DNA of 64,000 nucleotides. Source: Hymenobacter chitinivorans DSM 11115 (GTDB taxonomy: Bacteria; Bacteroidota; Bacteroidia; Cytophagales; Hymenobacteraceae). The notes below the pieces were generated by a model. That model was not told the DNA's origin, did no database searches, and was given only the letters and a program-made list of their open reading frames with translations. A program made the position numbers and the translations under genes. Positions 16,876 through 26,200 of this stretch are shown piece by piece (the stretch's first letter is position 1; the number at the start of each line of letters is the position of its first letter). Location of the stretch: NCBI RefSeq assembly GCF_002797555.1, contig NZ_PGFA01000002.1, positions 186,001 through 250,000 on the forward strand. The letters are read 5' to 3'.

Positions 16876-17250
16876 ATGAAAATCCTTTCACCTTCGGCCC
16901 ACGGCGTCATCGACGTGAGCTTTATCACCTTCGTGGCCCTGGCGCCCATCCTCTTCGACCTGGCGCCAGCCGTGGATACGGCCTGCTTCGTGCTGGCCGG
17001 GGGCTACCTGCTCGTTACCCTGCTCACCGACTTCCGGCTGGGTCTGCTGCGCCTGATTCCGTTTCCGGTCCACGGCTGGCTCGACCTGTTCACGGGGCTG
17101 GCGTTGGTAGCGGTGCCCTTTCTATTTCATTTCGAGGCCAACAGCGCCGAGCGAAACCTGTTTCTGGGCCTGGGCATCTTCTCCATCATCGTCTGGTTTG
17201 TCACCGACTGGAAGGCCCAAACCCGCTCCCTGATGACGGACCGCGGCTAG
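16876..17250 (+). CDS. SPW-repeat membrane protein, copy 2
   Basis: A 124-residue paralogue of the preceding gene with the same four-helix layout and the motifs SPSAHGVIDVSFI and FPVHGWLDLFTGLALV. It starts MKILSPSAHG, aligned with copy 1, but lacks the histidine-rich tail. The two genes probably arose by tandem duplication and have diverged. Function unknown. Confidence 0.88.
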   Translation: MKILSPSAHGVIDVSFITFVALAPILFDLAPAVDTACFVLAGGYLLVTLLTDFRLGLLRLIPFPVHGWLDLFTGLALVAVPFLFHFEANSAERNLFLGLGIFSIIVWFVTDWKAQTRSLMTDRG

Positions 17251-17270
17251 CCTGGCTCGTTATTTTGTAT

Positions 17271-17305
17271 AAAAAAGCCCGCTCCAGGCCGGAACGGGCT
17301 TTTTT
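17271..17305. terminator. Terminator between SPW copy 2 and the beta-barrel gene
   Basis: AAAAAAGCCCG...CGGGCTTTTTT hairpin between two convergent genes, probably working in both directions. Confidence 0.88.
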
Positions 17306-17321
17306 GTGGGGGCAGCAGTAG

Positions 17322-18164
17322 TTAACGGCGGAAGCTGATGCCGAGGAAATATTCGTGGTCGGTTTCTTTGGTCAACGCCAAGTGGGTGCCGAAGTCCAGA
17401 ATGACATTGTCGCTCAGGTGCAGCTGGGGGCCTACGTTGAAATTGGCCTGCCAGGCATTTTGGCGGGTATTCCACTGGCCCACCACCTCGGCAAAAGCGG
17501 ACAGAAACTCCGAAAACTCGTAGTCGACGGCCGTGCTGGGCGCCAGCATCAGGTAGCGCTGCTGCTCGTCCCGGTCGTAGTCCAGGTCGCTGCGCAGCTG
17601 CAGCTGCACGTTGAACTCCTTGCTGAAATCGTGGCTGTAGGGCACAATCAGGCCGTATTCCGTGACGCTGGTGCCCACGGCCGGGCCCACCGGCAGCCGT
17701 ACGAAACCAATAACGGCCAGGGCATCGGGCTTGCCATCTTCGCCGAGCAGGGTGTGCTTCAGCCGCAGGGTCAGGTCGCCGAAACCCTGATGCTTTTCTT
17801 GCGGCTGGTCATCGTCCCACTCTTTTTCAATGGAATAGGAATCCAGCTCGGCCTGCACGTCGGTGCGGGTGGTGAGGCCGAGCTTGAGCAGGGCGTGGTT
17901 GAGGTAAAAATTCCGCTCGTGGTGCTGCTCCTCCTGCTTATTCACCAGGCGCAGCAAGTCACTTTCGACCTGAAAATGGCCCGGGTCAACGGTAAAGGGG
18001 CTTTCGGAGTAGCCGGGCCGGTCGGGCCGCAGCTCCCGTAGCATAGTGCGGGGCGTGGGGTGAAACAGGTTGTAGCCGGCCTTGGCCGTAATGGAATCCT
18101 GGTTTTGGGCCGCGGCCCAGAAAGGAAGTGCGAGTGTGGTCAGGAGTAGGGAGCAGAACTTCAT
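17322..18164 (-). CDS. Outer-membrane beta-barrel transporter-like protein
   Basis: A 280-residue exported protein with a signal peptide ending FWAAAQ (residue 20). The body has alternating beta-strands and ends SFRR with an aromatic-containing last strand (HEYFLGISFRR). LRPDRPGYSESPFTVDPGHFQVES and the overall length match proteins annotated as putative outer-membrane transporters of the phenol MetA-degradation type. It lies 99 bases downstream of the TonB-dependent receptor on the same strand, so it may be cotranscribed and belong to the metal-related block. Substrate unknown. Confidence 0.78.
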   Translation of the reverse strand: MKFCSLLLTTLALPFWAAAQNQDSITAKAGYNLFHPTPRTMLRELRPDRPGYSESPFTVDPGHFQVESDLLRLVNKQEEQHHERNFYLNHALLKLGLTTRTDVQAELDSYSIEKEWDDDQPQEKHQGFGDLTLRLKHTLLGEDGKPDALAVIGFVRLPVGPAVGTSVTEYGLIVPYSHDFSKEFNVQLQLRSDLDYDRDEQQRYLMLAPSTAVDYEFSEFLSAFAEVVGQWNTRQNAWQANFNVGPQLHLSDNVILDFGTHLALTKETDHEYFLGISFRR

Positions 18165-18263
18165 GGCGCGGGTGGGAGAAAATTGTACTATTCAGCCCGC
18201 ATACGCAGAAGCTCGGCGGCCGGTGCATGGTTCAGCGCAATTCCGTACTTATACAGATGGTAC

Positions 18264-20525
18264 TTATAGCGTATAGCGCAGGCCCAGAAACGTGCGGCGG
18301 CCCTGCACCGGCGCGTAGTTGTACTCAGTGTCAAAGGAATAGCCGTTGGGGTTGTCCTGATCCACGTATTTGTCGAAGGGGTCGAAGGCGCGGATGAGCA
18401 CGTGGCGGGGCAGGAAGTCGAGCAGGTTTTTCAGGCCGCCGTAGATTTCCAGATGCTCGCCCAGGCGCTTGGTGAGCTGCACGTTCTGCAAGGAATACCA
18501 CGGGGAGCGGGCCGGGCGGTAGTCGTGGGGCTGCACCGGCAGCTGCATGGGCCCGTTTACCTGCCCGGTATAATCCACGCCCACGCCCAGGCGGGCCAGG
18601 GTGTAGCTCACGGCGTAGGTGCCCGAAAACACCGGGGCGTGCAGCTGCTGCACCCGCCGTAGCGCCCCGCCACCCTCGGGCCGCTCCTGCCGGAACACGT
18701 CCATCAGCGTGATGCCGGCAATAACTTTCAGGGGCCGGGAAAAGGTCAGGTCCGTGTTCAGCGTCAGCCCCCGCGACACGGCGTAGCCGTCGAGGTTGCG
18801 GTAGATAATCTGGTTGAGGTCGGTGGTGTAGTCGGGGCTGATTTTGTTGGTGAAGTAGGTGTAAAACGCACTGGCGTCGACGGTGAGCTGCCCGGCCGCG
18901 GTGGTAAAGAAGCGTTGGTAGTTCACGTTGGCGTTCCAGCTCCGCTCGGGCCGCAGGGCCTCGGGCACCACCACCTGCCGGGCCCCGGTGAGGGCGGCGT
19001 GGTCCTCGGTAAACAGGTTTACGACCCGGTAGCCATTGCCCACGCCCACGCGCACCACCTGGCTGTTGTCGGGCTTGCTCCACTTGTAGTTGAGCCGCGG
19101 CGAGAGAATACTGCCGTGCACCGAGTTGTAGTCGTAGCGCAGGCCGGCCAGCAGCGTGGCGTTTTCGGTTACTTTCCACTCGTCCTGGGCAAAAATGCCG
19201 GGCAGGCTGGTTTTGTCGGGCTGCGTAATGCTTTGGTCGCCCTCAAGGCGGGCCGTAGCGGGGGTATTGTCGTCGTACCAGGTGTAGCGGTAGGTGGCGC
19301 CCAGCAGCAGGCTGTGCCGGATGCTCAGGTCCCGGGCCCAGGTGAGCTGCCCGAAACCCACGCGCTGGGTGGCCCGGTAGAGCGTGGTGCCGTAGGCCGA
19401 GTTCTGCCGGTGCTGGTTAAAGGAGCCGCTGAGCATGAGTTTCTGGCCCGCCACCGGCAGCTGATACTGCCCCAGCAGCTCGTAACGGCTCGTGTACACA
19501 CTTTCCCCGTAGATACTGTCGCCGCCGCGAAACTCGGGCGTCCAGTCCAGCTGCCCACCAAACCGGTCCTCGTAGTAGTAGCGCGCGGCTACGTTGGCCA
19601 CCCGCTCCTGGGGCCGCTTAATCGACCATTTGTTGAACACCGAGCCCCGTTTCTGAGTCGGCAAATCGGTAAAGCCATCTTCGTTCACGTCACGGCGCTG
19701 GTCGTAGCCAAACAGGTTGGTGCTGAGCAGGGTAGTAGCCCGCCCGACTTTGGCTGCCGTGCCCAAATCCAGGTTCATTTCGCCGTGGGAAGTCCCGAAG
19801 GCATCGGCGGTGAAACGCGGGGCCTTGTCGGGGTTTTTGGTAATGACGTTGATAAGCCCGCCCACCGCCTCCGAGCCGTAGAGTGTGGAGGCCGGCCCTT
19901 TCACTACCTCAATCCGGTCGACCATGCTGTTGGGAATGCCGCTCAGCCCGTACACCGTGGACAAGGAGCTGACAATGGGCATTCCGTCGATGAGCACCAT
20001 CGTGTAGGGTCCTTCCAGCCCGTTGATGTGGATGTCGCCGGTGTTGCAGATGTTGCAGTTGAGCTGGGGCCGCACCCCGTTGACCATCGTCAGGTTTTCG
20101 AACAGGCAGGCGCTGGGGTTTTTCTGGAAGTAGCGCGGCGTATAAATCTCCACCGCCACCGGCGACTGGCTTTTCACGACTTCGCTCAGCGTGCCGCTCA
20201 CCACCACGCTGCCCAGCTCGTTGCTGGCGCCGCTGAGCGAAAAGCTAACCGTGGCGCTCTGCCCGCTGCTCACCGTCACAGTCCGCTCCGTGGGCAGAAA
20301 CCCTACCGCGCTAACTACTACCCGTTGCGGCCCCGTCGGTACTTTGCCCAGCGTGAAGGCGCCGTTTTCGTCGGCCGTGGTGCCCAGCGTGGTGCCTTTT
20401 AGGCCGATACTGGCGAAGGGTACCGCCTTGCCCTCGGCCCGCACCGTGCCTTTAATAGAGCCGGTTTGAGCCTGGGCCAAGAATGATAAAAGCAAAGCAT
20501 ATGTCAGGAGCAGAAGTGTTTTCAT
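18264..20525 (-). CDS. TonB-dependent outer-membrane receptor, probably for a metal or metal complex
   Basis: A 753-residue receptor. Signal peptide 1-20, a CarboxypepD-reg-like domain (about 22-105: GSIKGTVRAEGKAVPFASI), then a plug (about 115-235) with DGMPIVSSLSTVYGLSGIP and RIEVVKGPASTLYGSEAVGG, and a 22-strand-type barrel ending RRTFLGLRYTL. The plug holds a Cys pair, NCNICNTGD (Cys157 and Cys160), plus Cys140. A palindrome resembling a DtxR/MntR box lies 40 bp upstream, and the same box precedes the Nramp gene. Together these suggest uptake of manganese, iron or a chelate. The exact substrate is inference. Confidence 0.92.
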   Translation of the reverse strand: MKTLLLLTYALLLSFLAQAQTGSIKGTVRAEGKAVPFASIGLKGTTLGTTADENGAFTLGKVPTGPQRVVVSAVGFLPTERTVTVSSGQSATVSFSLSGASNELGSVVVSGTLSEVVKSQSPVAVEIYTPRYFQKNPSACLFENLTMVNGVRPQLNCNICNTGDIHINGLEGPYTMVLIDGMPIVSSLSTVYGLSGIPNSMVDRIEVVKGPASTLYGSEAVGGLINVITKNPDKAPRFTADAFGTSHGEMNLDLGTAAKVGRATTLLSTNLFGYDQRRDVNEDGFTDLPTQKRGSVFNKWSIKRPQERVANVAARYYYEDRFGGQLDWTPEFRGGDSIYGESVYTSRYELLGQYQLPVAGQKLMLSGSFNQHRQNSAYGTTLYRATQRVGFGQLTWARDLSIRHSLLLGATYRYTWYDDNTPATARLEGDQSITQPDKTSLPGIFAQDEWKVTENATLLAGLRYDYNSVHGSILSPRLNYKWSKPDNSQVVRVGVGNGYRVVNLFTEDHAALTGARQVVVPEALRPERSWNANVNYQRFFTTAAGQLTVDASAFYTYFTNKISPDYTTDLNQIIYRNLDGYAVSRGLTLNTDLTFSRPLKVIAGITLMDVFRQERPEGGGALRRVQQLHAPVFSGTYAVSYTLARLGVGVDYTGQVNGPMQLPVQPHDYRPARSPWYSLQNVQLTKRLGEHLEIYGGLKNLLDFLPRHVLIRAFDPFDKYVDQDNPNGYSFDTEYNYAPVQGRRTFLGLRYTL

Positions 20526-20564
20526 AGAGGAATAGATACGGTTTAGGGTGAGCTTTTATTTTTA

Positions 20565-20580
20565 TTTAGATGAGTCTAAA
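20565..20580 (-). promoter_or_regulatory. DtxR/MntR-like operator upstream of the TonB-dependent receptor
   Basis: TTTAGATGAGTCTAAA has perfect 6-base arms around 4 bases and ends 40 bp before the receptor start. It closely matches the box at 22037. An extra half site TTTAGG lies at 20542-20547. Confidence 0.7.
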
Positions 20581-20591
20581 AGTATGGCCGC

Positions 20592-20625
20592 AAAAAAGGC
20601 GCTGAGCAGAATGCCCGGCGCCTTT
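20592..20625 (-). terminator. Terminator of the Nramp gene
   Basis: Arms AAAGGCGC (20595-20602) and GCGCCTTT (20618-20625), with a T-run on the minus strand. It separates the Nramp gene from the receptor, so the two carry separate operators. Confidence 0.8.
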
Positions 20626-20628
20626 AGG

Positions 20629-21996
20629 TTACTTAAAGAAGGTGGTAAACAGCAGGTACAGGTTGAGCACGATGATGATGCCCGACACTACCCAGGCCAC
20701 CAGCTGCAGGGCCGGCCGGTTGGCGAATACGCCCATTTTAGCTTTGCTGCCGGTGAAAAGTACCAGCGGCACCACGGCAAAGCTCAGCTGCAACGACAGA
20801 ATCACCTGGCTCAGCACCAGCAGGTCGGCCGTGCCTTTCTCCCCGTAGAGCAGCGTCACGACCAGGGCCGGCACTACCGCAATGGCGCGGGTAATCAGGC
20901 GGCGCACCCAGGGCTTGAGCTGCAAATCCAGGAAGCCTTCCATCACAATCTGGCCCGCCAGCGTGCCGGTTAGCGTCGAGTTCTGGCCCGAGGCCAGCAG
21001 GGCAATGGCAAATACGGTTCCGGCGGCACCCGCGCCCAGCACCGGGGCCAGCAGCTTGTGGGCGTCGGTAATGTCGGCCACGTGAAACAGGCCGTTGGTA
21101 TGGAAAGTAGCCGCCGCCGTTATCAGAATGGCGGCATTCACGAAAAATGCCAGAAACAGCGCCACCGTGGAATCAATGGTGGCAAACTTGATGGCCATGC
21201 GCTTGCCGGGTTCGGTTTGCTCAATGGCCCGGGTTTGCACAATGCTCGAGTGCAGGTACAGGTTGTGGGGCATTACGGTGGCGCCCAGAATACCGATGGC
21301 AATGTAGAGCATGCCCGGCGTGGTCACCACTTCCTTCTGCGGCACCAGACCCCGGGCAATACCCAGGTAGTCGGGGTGGGACACCAGGATTTCGTACAGA
21401 AAGCAGCCGAAAATAACCACGATAAGCCCGGCCACGATGCTCTCAATAACCCGGAAGCCCTTGTTCTGGAAAAACAGCACCACCAGCACGTCCAGAATGG
21501 TGAGCACTACGCCCCAGGGCAGGGGCAGGCCAAAGAGCAGGTTCAGGGCAATGGCCGAGCCGATTACCTCGGCCAGGTCGCAGGCGGCAATGGCTACTTC
21601 GCAGAACACCCACAGCATCATGGCCACGGGCTTGGAGTAATGGTCACGGCAGGCCTGGGCCAGGTCGCGCCCCGTCACGATGCCCAACTTGGCGGCCAGG
21701 TGCTGGAGCAGCATGGCAAACAGGTTGGAAATCAGAATGACGGAGAGCAGCGTATAGCCGTAGCGGGAGCCGCCGGCAATGTCGGTGGCCCAGTTGCCGG
21801 GGTCCATGTAGCCGACGGCCACCATCAGGCCCGGGCCCCAGAAAGCTACGAGCTTGCGCCAGAACGAGGCGTTGGCGGCCGGCACCCGGATGCTGGCGTA
21901 TACTTCGCTCAGGGAGTTGTGCTTACGCTCCTGGCGCCAGCCGGAGTTATTTTCTGTCAAAGGCGGAGTAGGGGAAGCCTGTACGAGTGGAGGCAT
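20629..21996 (-). CDS. mntH: Nramp family divalent metal transporter (Mn/Fe)
   Basis: A 455-residue inner-membrane proton-coupled metal symporter with about 11 helices. The hallmark first-helix motif YMDPGNWATDIAGG (DPGN) and the helix-6 MPHNLYLHSS (MPH) are both present; these bind Mn2+ or Fe2+. The N-terminal ~40 residues are hydrophilic, with a basic patch (RQERKHN). The palindrome TTTAGAGTAGCCTAAA ends 41 bp upstream of the start, like that of the receptor gene, suggesting repression by a metal-loaded DtxR/MntR-type regulator. It is divergent from a CDF exporter, so uptake and efflux genes share this intergenic region. Confidence 0.95.
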   Translation of the reverse strand: MPPLVQASPTPPLTENNSGWRQERKHNSLSEVYASIRVPAANASFWRKLVAFWGPGLMVAVGYMDPGNWATDIAGGSRYGYTLLSVILISNLFAMLLQHLAAKLGIVTGRDLAQACRDHYSKPVAMMLWVFCEVAIAACDLAEVIGSAIALNLLFGLPLPWGVVLTILDVLVVLFFQNKGFRVIESIVAGLIVVIFGCFLYEILVSHPDYLGIARGLVPQKEVVTTPGMLYIAIGILGATVMPHNLYLHSSIVQTRAIEQTEPGKRMAIKFATIDSTVALFLAFFVNAAILITAAATFHTNGLFHVADITDAHKLLAPVLGAGAAGTVFAIALLASGQNSTLTGTLAGQIVMEGFLDLQLKPWVRRLITRAIAVVPALVVTLLYGEKGTADLLVLSQVILSLQLSFAVVPLVLFTGSKAKMGVFANRPALQLVAWVVSGIIIVLNLYLLFTTFFK

Positions 21997-22036
21997 AAGG
22001 AATAGAGTATCAGGTAACTCAACAAAGAAACAAATT

Positions 22037-22052
22037 TTTAGAGTAGCCTAAA
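22037..22052 (-). promoter_or_regulatory. DtxR/MntR-like operator upstream of the Nramp gene
   Basis: TTTAGAGTAGCCTAAA, an inverted repeat with one mismatch between arms, begins 41 bp before the Nramp start in an AT-rich promoter zone. Half-site similarity to the receptor box is TTTAGA...CTAAA. Confidence 0.7.
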
Positions 22053-22166
22053 CATTTTTTTAAGGCAATTTAAATACTCATTTGGCCAAAAAAGGTTGCA
22101 ACCCGTAGGGAAGTGGGTTTTTTACCGGACTTTTGCAGGCCCATTTTTGCTCAACCTCTCCCTTCC

Positions 22167-23153
22167 ATGACTTTCACCCAAACTAAGAGCCGGCTGGGCC
22201 TACTGTCGCTCGTTGTCAGCGTAGGGCTGGTGGCCATCAAGTTTTACGCCTACTTCCTCACCGCCTCCCAGGCCGTGCTGACCGACGCGCTGGAGTCGAT
22301 TATCAACGTTTTTACCAGCGGCTTCGCCCTCTACAGTCTCTACCTGTCAGACCTGCCCAAGGACGAAAACCACCCCTACGGCCACGGCAAGGTCGAATAC
22401 CTGTCGGTGGGCTTCGAAGGGGCCCTGATCCTGTTTGCGGGCATTTACATCTTCTACAGCGCCGTAATGGCCATCCTGCACCCCCACGCGGTGGTGCGGC
22501 CCGATGCGGGCATGTACCTGTTGGCGGCCACCGCTTTGGTTAACCTGGGCGTGGGCTTTCTGCTGGTGCGCTCGGGCAAGAAGATGAACTCCGTGGCCCT
22601 GGTCGGCGACGGGCAACACCTCTACATCGACGCCCTGAGTACGCTCGTATCGTGCGTGGCCCTGGTCTTGGTGATTTTCACCGGCAACGTACTCTTCGAC
22701 GCCGGGGCGGCTTTGCTTTTGGGCGTCTTCATCGTCGTCAACGGGTACCGGATGGTGCGCCGCTCGGTGTCGGCCCTGATGGATGAGTCGGATGTGGCTA
22801 CCGTGGAGCAGGTCATTGCCGAGCTGCAGCGCCACCGCCTGCCCCCGTGGATTGACGTGCACAACCTGCGCGTGCTGCGCTACGGGGCCAACCTGCACAT
22901 CGACTGCCACATGCAGATGCCCTACTACTTCAGCCTGGAGGAAACCCACAACGAGCTGAACCGCATCGAGGGCCTGATCAAGCAGCGCTTCGACGTGGAA
23001 GTAGAAATGTTCGTCCACGCTGACCCCTGCACCTTTGCCGCCTGCTCCCTGTGCCACATGCCCGAGTGCCCCGTGCGTCAGCATCCCTTTGCCCACGAAG
23101 TGCCCTGGACGCTGGCCAATGCCGTGAAAAATGAGCGGCACCGCCTGGGCTGA
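22167..23153 (+). CDS. Cation diffusion facilitator (CDF) metal exporter
   Basis: A 328-residue inner-membrane metal/proton antiporter with six helices followed by a cytoplasmic ferredoxin-like domain. Transport-site residues are Asp40/Glu43 (LTDALESI) and His151/Asp155 (HLYIDAL). The HPYGHGK loop (69-75) is typical. The C-terminus adds a cysteine cluster C288-x4-C293-x2-C296-x4-C301 that could bind metal. The ATG at 22167 is used; the earlier in-frame start lies in the promoter. It is divergent from mntH, so it is probably part of metal homeostasis. The metal (Zn, Fe or Mn) is not certain. Confidence 0.93.
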   Translation: MTFTQTKSRLGLLSLVVSVGLVAIKFYAYFLTASQAVLTDALESIINVFTSGFALYSLYLSDLPKDENHPYGHGKVEYLSVGFEGALILFAGIYIFYSAVMAILHPHAVVRPDAGMYLLAATALVNLGVGFLLVRSGKKMNSVALVGDGQHLYIDALSTLVSCVALVLVIFTGNVLFDAGAALLLGVFIVVNGYRMVRRSVSALMDESDVATVEQVIAELQRHRLPPWIDVHNLRVLRYGANLHIDCHMQMPYYFSLEETHNELNRIEGLIKQRFDVEVEMFVHADPCTFAACSLCHMPECPVRQHPFAHEVPWTLANAVKNERHRLG

Positions 23154-23167
23154 TTTTTCAAACACAA

Positions 23168-23212
23168 GACGCAAAAAAGGCGCTACGAACGATGCAGCGC
23201 CTTTTTTGCGTC
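23168..23212. terminator. Bidirectional terminator after the CDF gene
   Basis: Perfect 17-bp arms (23168-23184 and 23196-23212) including A6/T6, between convergent genes. Confidence 0.92.
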
Positions 23213-23231
23213 TTAGAATATTAGTCAGCAG

Positions 23232-26200
23232 CTACCGAACCAGCTCTACCCAGCCCTTGGTTGTCGTGCCGTTTTTGCCGGTGAGCAGGTAGTAGTACAC
23301 GCCGGCGGGCTGGTTTTCGCCGTCCCAGTCATTGTTGTACTGCGCATACTCCCGGATAAGCCGCCCGGAGCGGTTGAAAATCTGGAGCTTGCTGTTGGTG
23401 GGCTCCGAGGATAGCACGAACAGGTCGTTTAGACCGTCCCCGTTGGGGGTGAAAACGTTGGGCACGCGCGACTCCGGCACCCGAATATTGACTTCGGCCA
23501 GCGTTTCCTGGCAGGAAGCTGCGCCGTTGATAGAAACGCCCACCCGCAGCCGAATGCGGTACACCCCCGCAACGTCAAACTGCCGGCTGGCTTTGGCGCT
23601 TTCGGTCGAGAAAAACTGCTCTGGCTCCGATACGGCCTGGCCTTTGCCAGTAATAATCCGCTGGGATGACCACCGATATTGGGGAACCGTAGCAGCGGGC
23701 TGCCCGGGTAGGGTAGAGGTATTGGTGAAGGTGAACACCAGGGGCGGCAGCAGGATGGAGCGCCCTGGTAAAGCCGCCGAGTCGGCCGTGAAGCTCGGTC
23801 TAACCGGTTCGGCTACCCGAACCAGCACGGAGGTGGTATCGGGGCCGCAGGCTGTAGCCCTACTCCCGGTGACGGTAAGCTTGTAGCGCGTCGTTGTGGT
23901 CGGCCGGACGGTAATGCTGGGCTTGCTCTGATCTGCTACGCTGAGGCCGTTGGCCGCCGCCCACTGGTAGGTAAACACCTCGGGCTGGTCGGCCTCGGGC
24001 CGGGAAGCCGTGGCCGTAATTCCGGCCGTACTACCGGAGCAGATAACGGCTGCGCTAGTAGTGGCCACCGCCCGCAGGGGTTGCTGCACCCGCACCAGCC
24101 ATGAGGCCGTATCGGGCGTGCAAGTAGTTTTGTCGCCGGTAATGGTAAGCTTGTAGCGCGTGGTCGTCGTGGGCCGCACGCTAATAGTAGGCTTGCTCAG
24201 GTCGGCGGGGCTGAGGCCGTTAGCCGCCGCCCACTGGTAGCTGAACTTCTCCTGCGCGTCGCCCTGCGGACGGGTAGCCGTAGCGGCAATCCGCGCCGTG
24301 TTGCCGGCGCAGAGCGAAGCCGCGTCGGCCGTTAGCTTCGGCACAATGCGCTGCTGCACCCGCACCAGTACCGAGGTTGTGTCGAGGCCGCAGCCGGTGG
24401 CCTTGTCGCCGGTAATGGTGAGCTTGTAGCGCGTGGTCATCGTGGGCCGCACGCTAATAGTAGGCTTGCTCAGGTCGGCGGGGCTGAGGCCGTTAGCCGC
24501 CGCCCACTGGTAGCTGAACTTCTCCTGCGCGTCGCCCTGCGGACGGGTGGCGGCGGCCGTAATAGTAGTGGTGCTGCCCACGCAGATAACCGGCTGAGCC
24601 GCCGCCGCCGCTGTGCGGATGGGCTGCTGCACCCGCACCAGCACGGAGGCCGTATCGGAGCAGGTCCCGACGCGGAAGCTCAACCCCAGAATGCGGACTT
24701 TGTAGCGCGTGGTAACGGTCGGGGCCACGCTTATTTCCGCTTTGTCGCGCTGATTGGGCGGTAAGCCGTTGGCGGCCTCCCACTGGTAGCCGTAGGCGGC
24801 GGGCAGGCTGCCTACCGAGTCGGGCCGGAAGGGCGTGGCCGTAAGCTTAATCGAGGTTCCGGCGCAAATAACCGGATTGGCCGACGGAGCCAGCACCCGG
24901 GCAAAATTGCCTTTGGCAATCTTCAGCACAATAACCCGATACTGGACGCCTTTGATAGGACAGGCGTTGTCTTCAATCTTGACCGGAATGCGGTACGTCT
25001 TGCCCAGAAAGGCCACGTCGGGCTGAATCCGCAGAATACCAGTTGGGGTACTGGTACCATTGCCGCGCAGCTGAAACGTGGCCACGTCGGCGGGTAGGTA
25101 CGTGGGCTTGGTCAGCGACGGAACGGAAGGGTCCAGCTCCGGGTGCGTTACCGTCAGGATGTCGCCGGGGTTTGGGTCGGTGAAGCGGAAACGAACCTCG
25201 GTGTAGTTGCAGGTGTAGGCCGTCACGAAAGTAGAGTCCCGCGAGTTGACGATCTGCACGCTCGATTTGTCGAAGCCGCTCCCGATAGGAGGACTGGGCT
25301 GGTTGTTGTTCTCGCAGTCGATGACCACCACCAGCATGTCGCGGCGCACCTGGCCCACCTTGTAGTATACTGGCTTGCCATTAGGCCCGGCAAACTTCCG
25401 GTACTCGGTAACTTGCCCCACGACGACGTACTTGTTGTCGGGCGAGTCGGGGGCTTTGGTGTGGTTGGCGGGAATAAAGCTGAACGTACCCAGGGACGGG
25501 TCAAAGTTGAACGCCTTGGTGGCCGTCTTCAGGGGGCAGGCTCCCGTCACGTTGTAGGAAGCCAGCGGGTAGGTTGGGCTGTAGCTGCCCTGATTGTCGG
25601 TGATGTAGGCTCCGCACGGTACGCCGCCGGGGGGCGTCAGGTCAATGAAAGGCGGGCCGTTGCCGACGTACGATTTATAGGTATTCGGCTCGCTGCAGCC
25701 TTGCAGGGCGGGTGCCAGGCTGTATACCAGCGAGTCGCCGTCGGGCTCGGTGGTGGCGAAGGAAACGGTGCGCTCCTGCGACTTACACACGAACGGAATT
25801 GGAATGTCCTGGGCTTGGTACTGGGCCGAAGTGTTTTGAATCTGGCTGCCGTTGGGTAGCAGGTTGTTGAGCCGGGCCTCGTAGTACAGGTTACCGTTGC
25901 CGGCGTTGATATTGGCTACGGGGGGGCGGGCATTCAGCGACACGCTGATAATCCATTCGGCGGCCGGGGGCAGGGTGATAGTGGCCTCAAAAGTGCCCTT
26001 CTGGTAGTTGGTGAGCAGGCCGGGGCCGCACTGGGCCGGGCCGCCGGGGATGTTGGCGCAGTACGGAACACCCGTTTCGGCGGTGCCCGCCAAGGTCATG
26101 GGCAGCTCGGGACCCGCGGCGCAACCCGTCGAGCTGTAGTTGAGCGTGGGCAGAATCATGTTGAAGCCCGCCCCCCCACAATCCCGGAATACCGTCAGGG

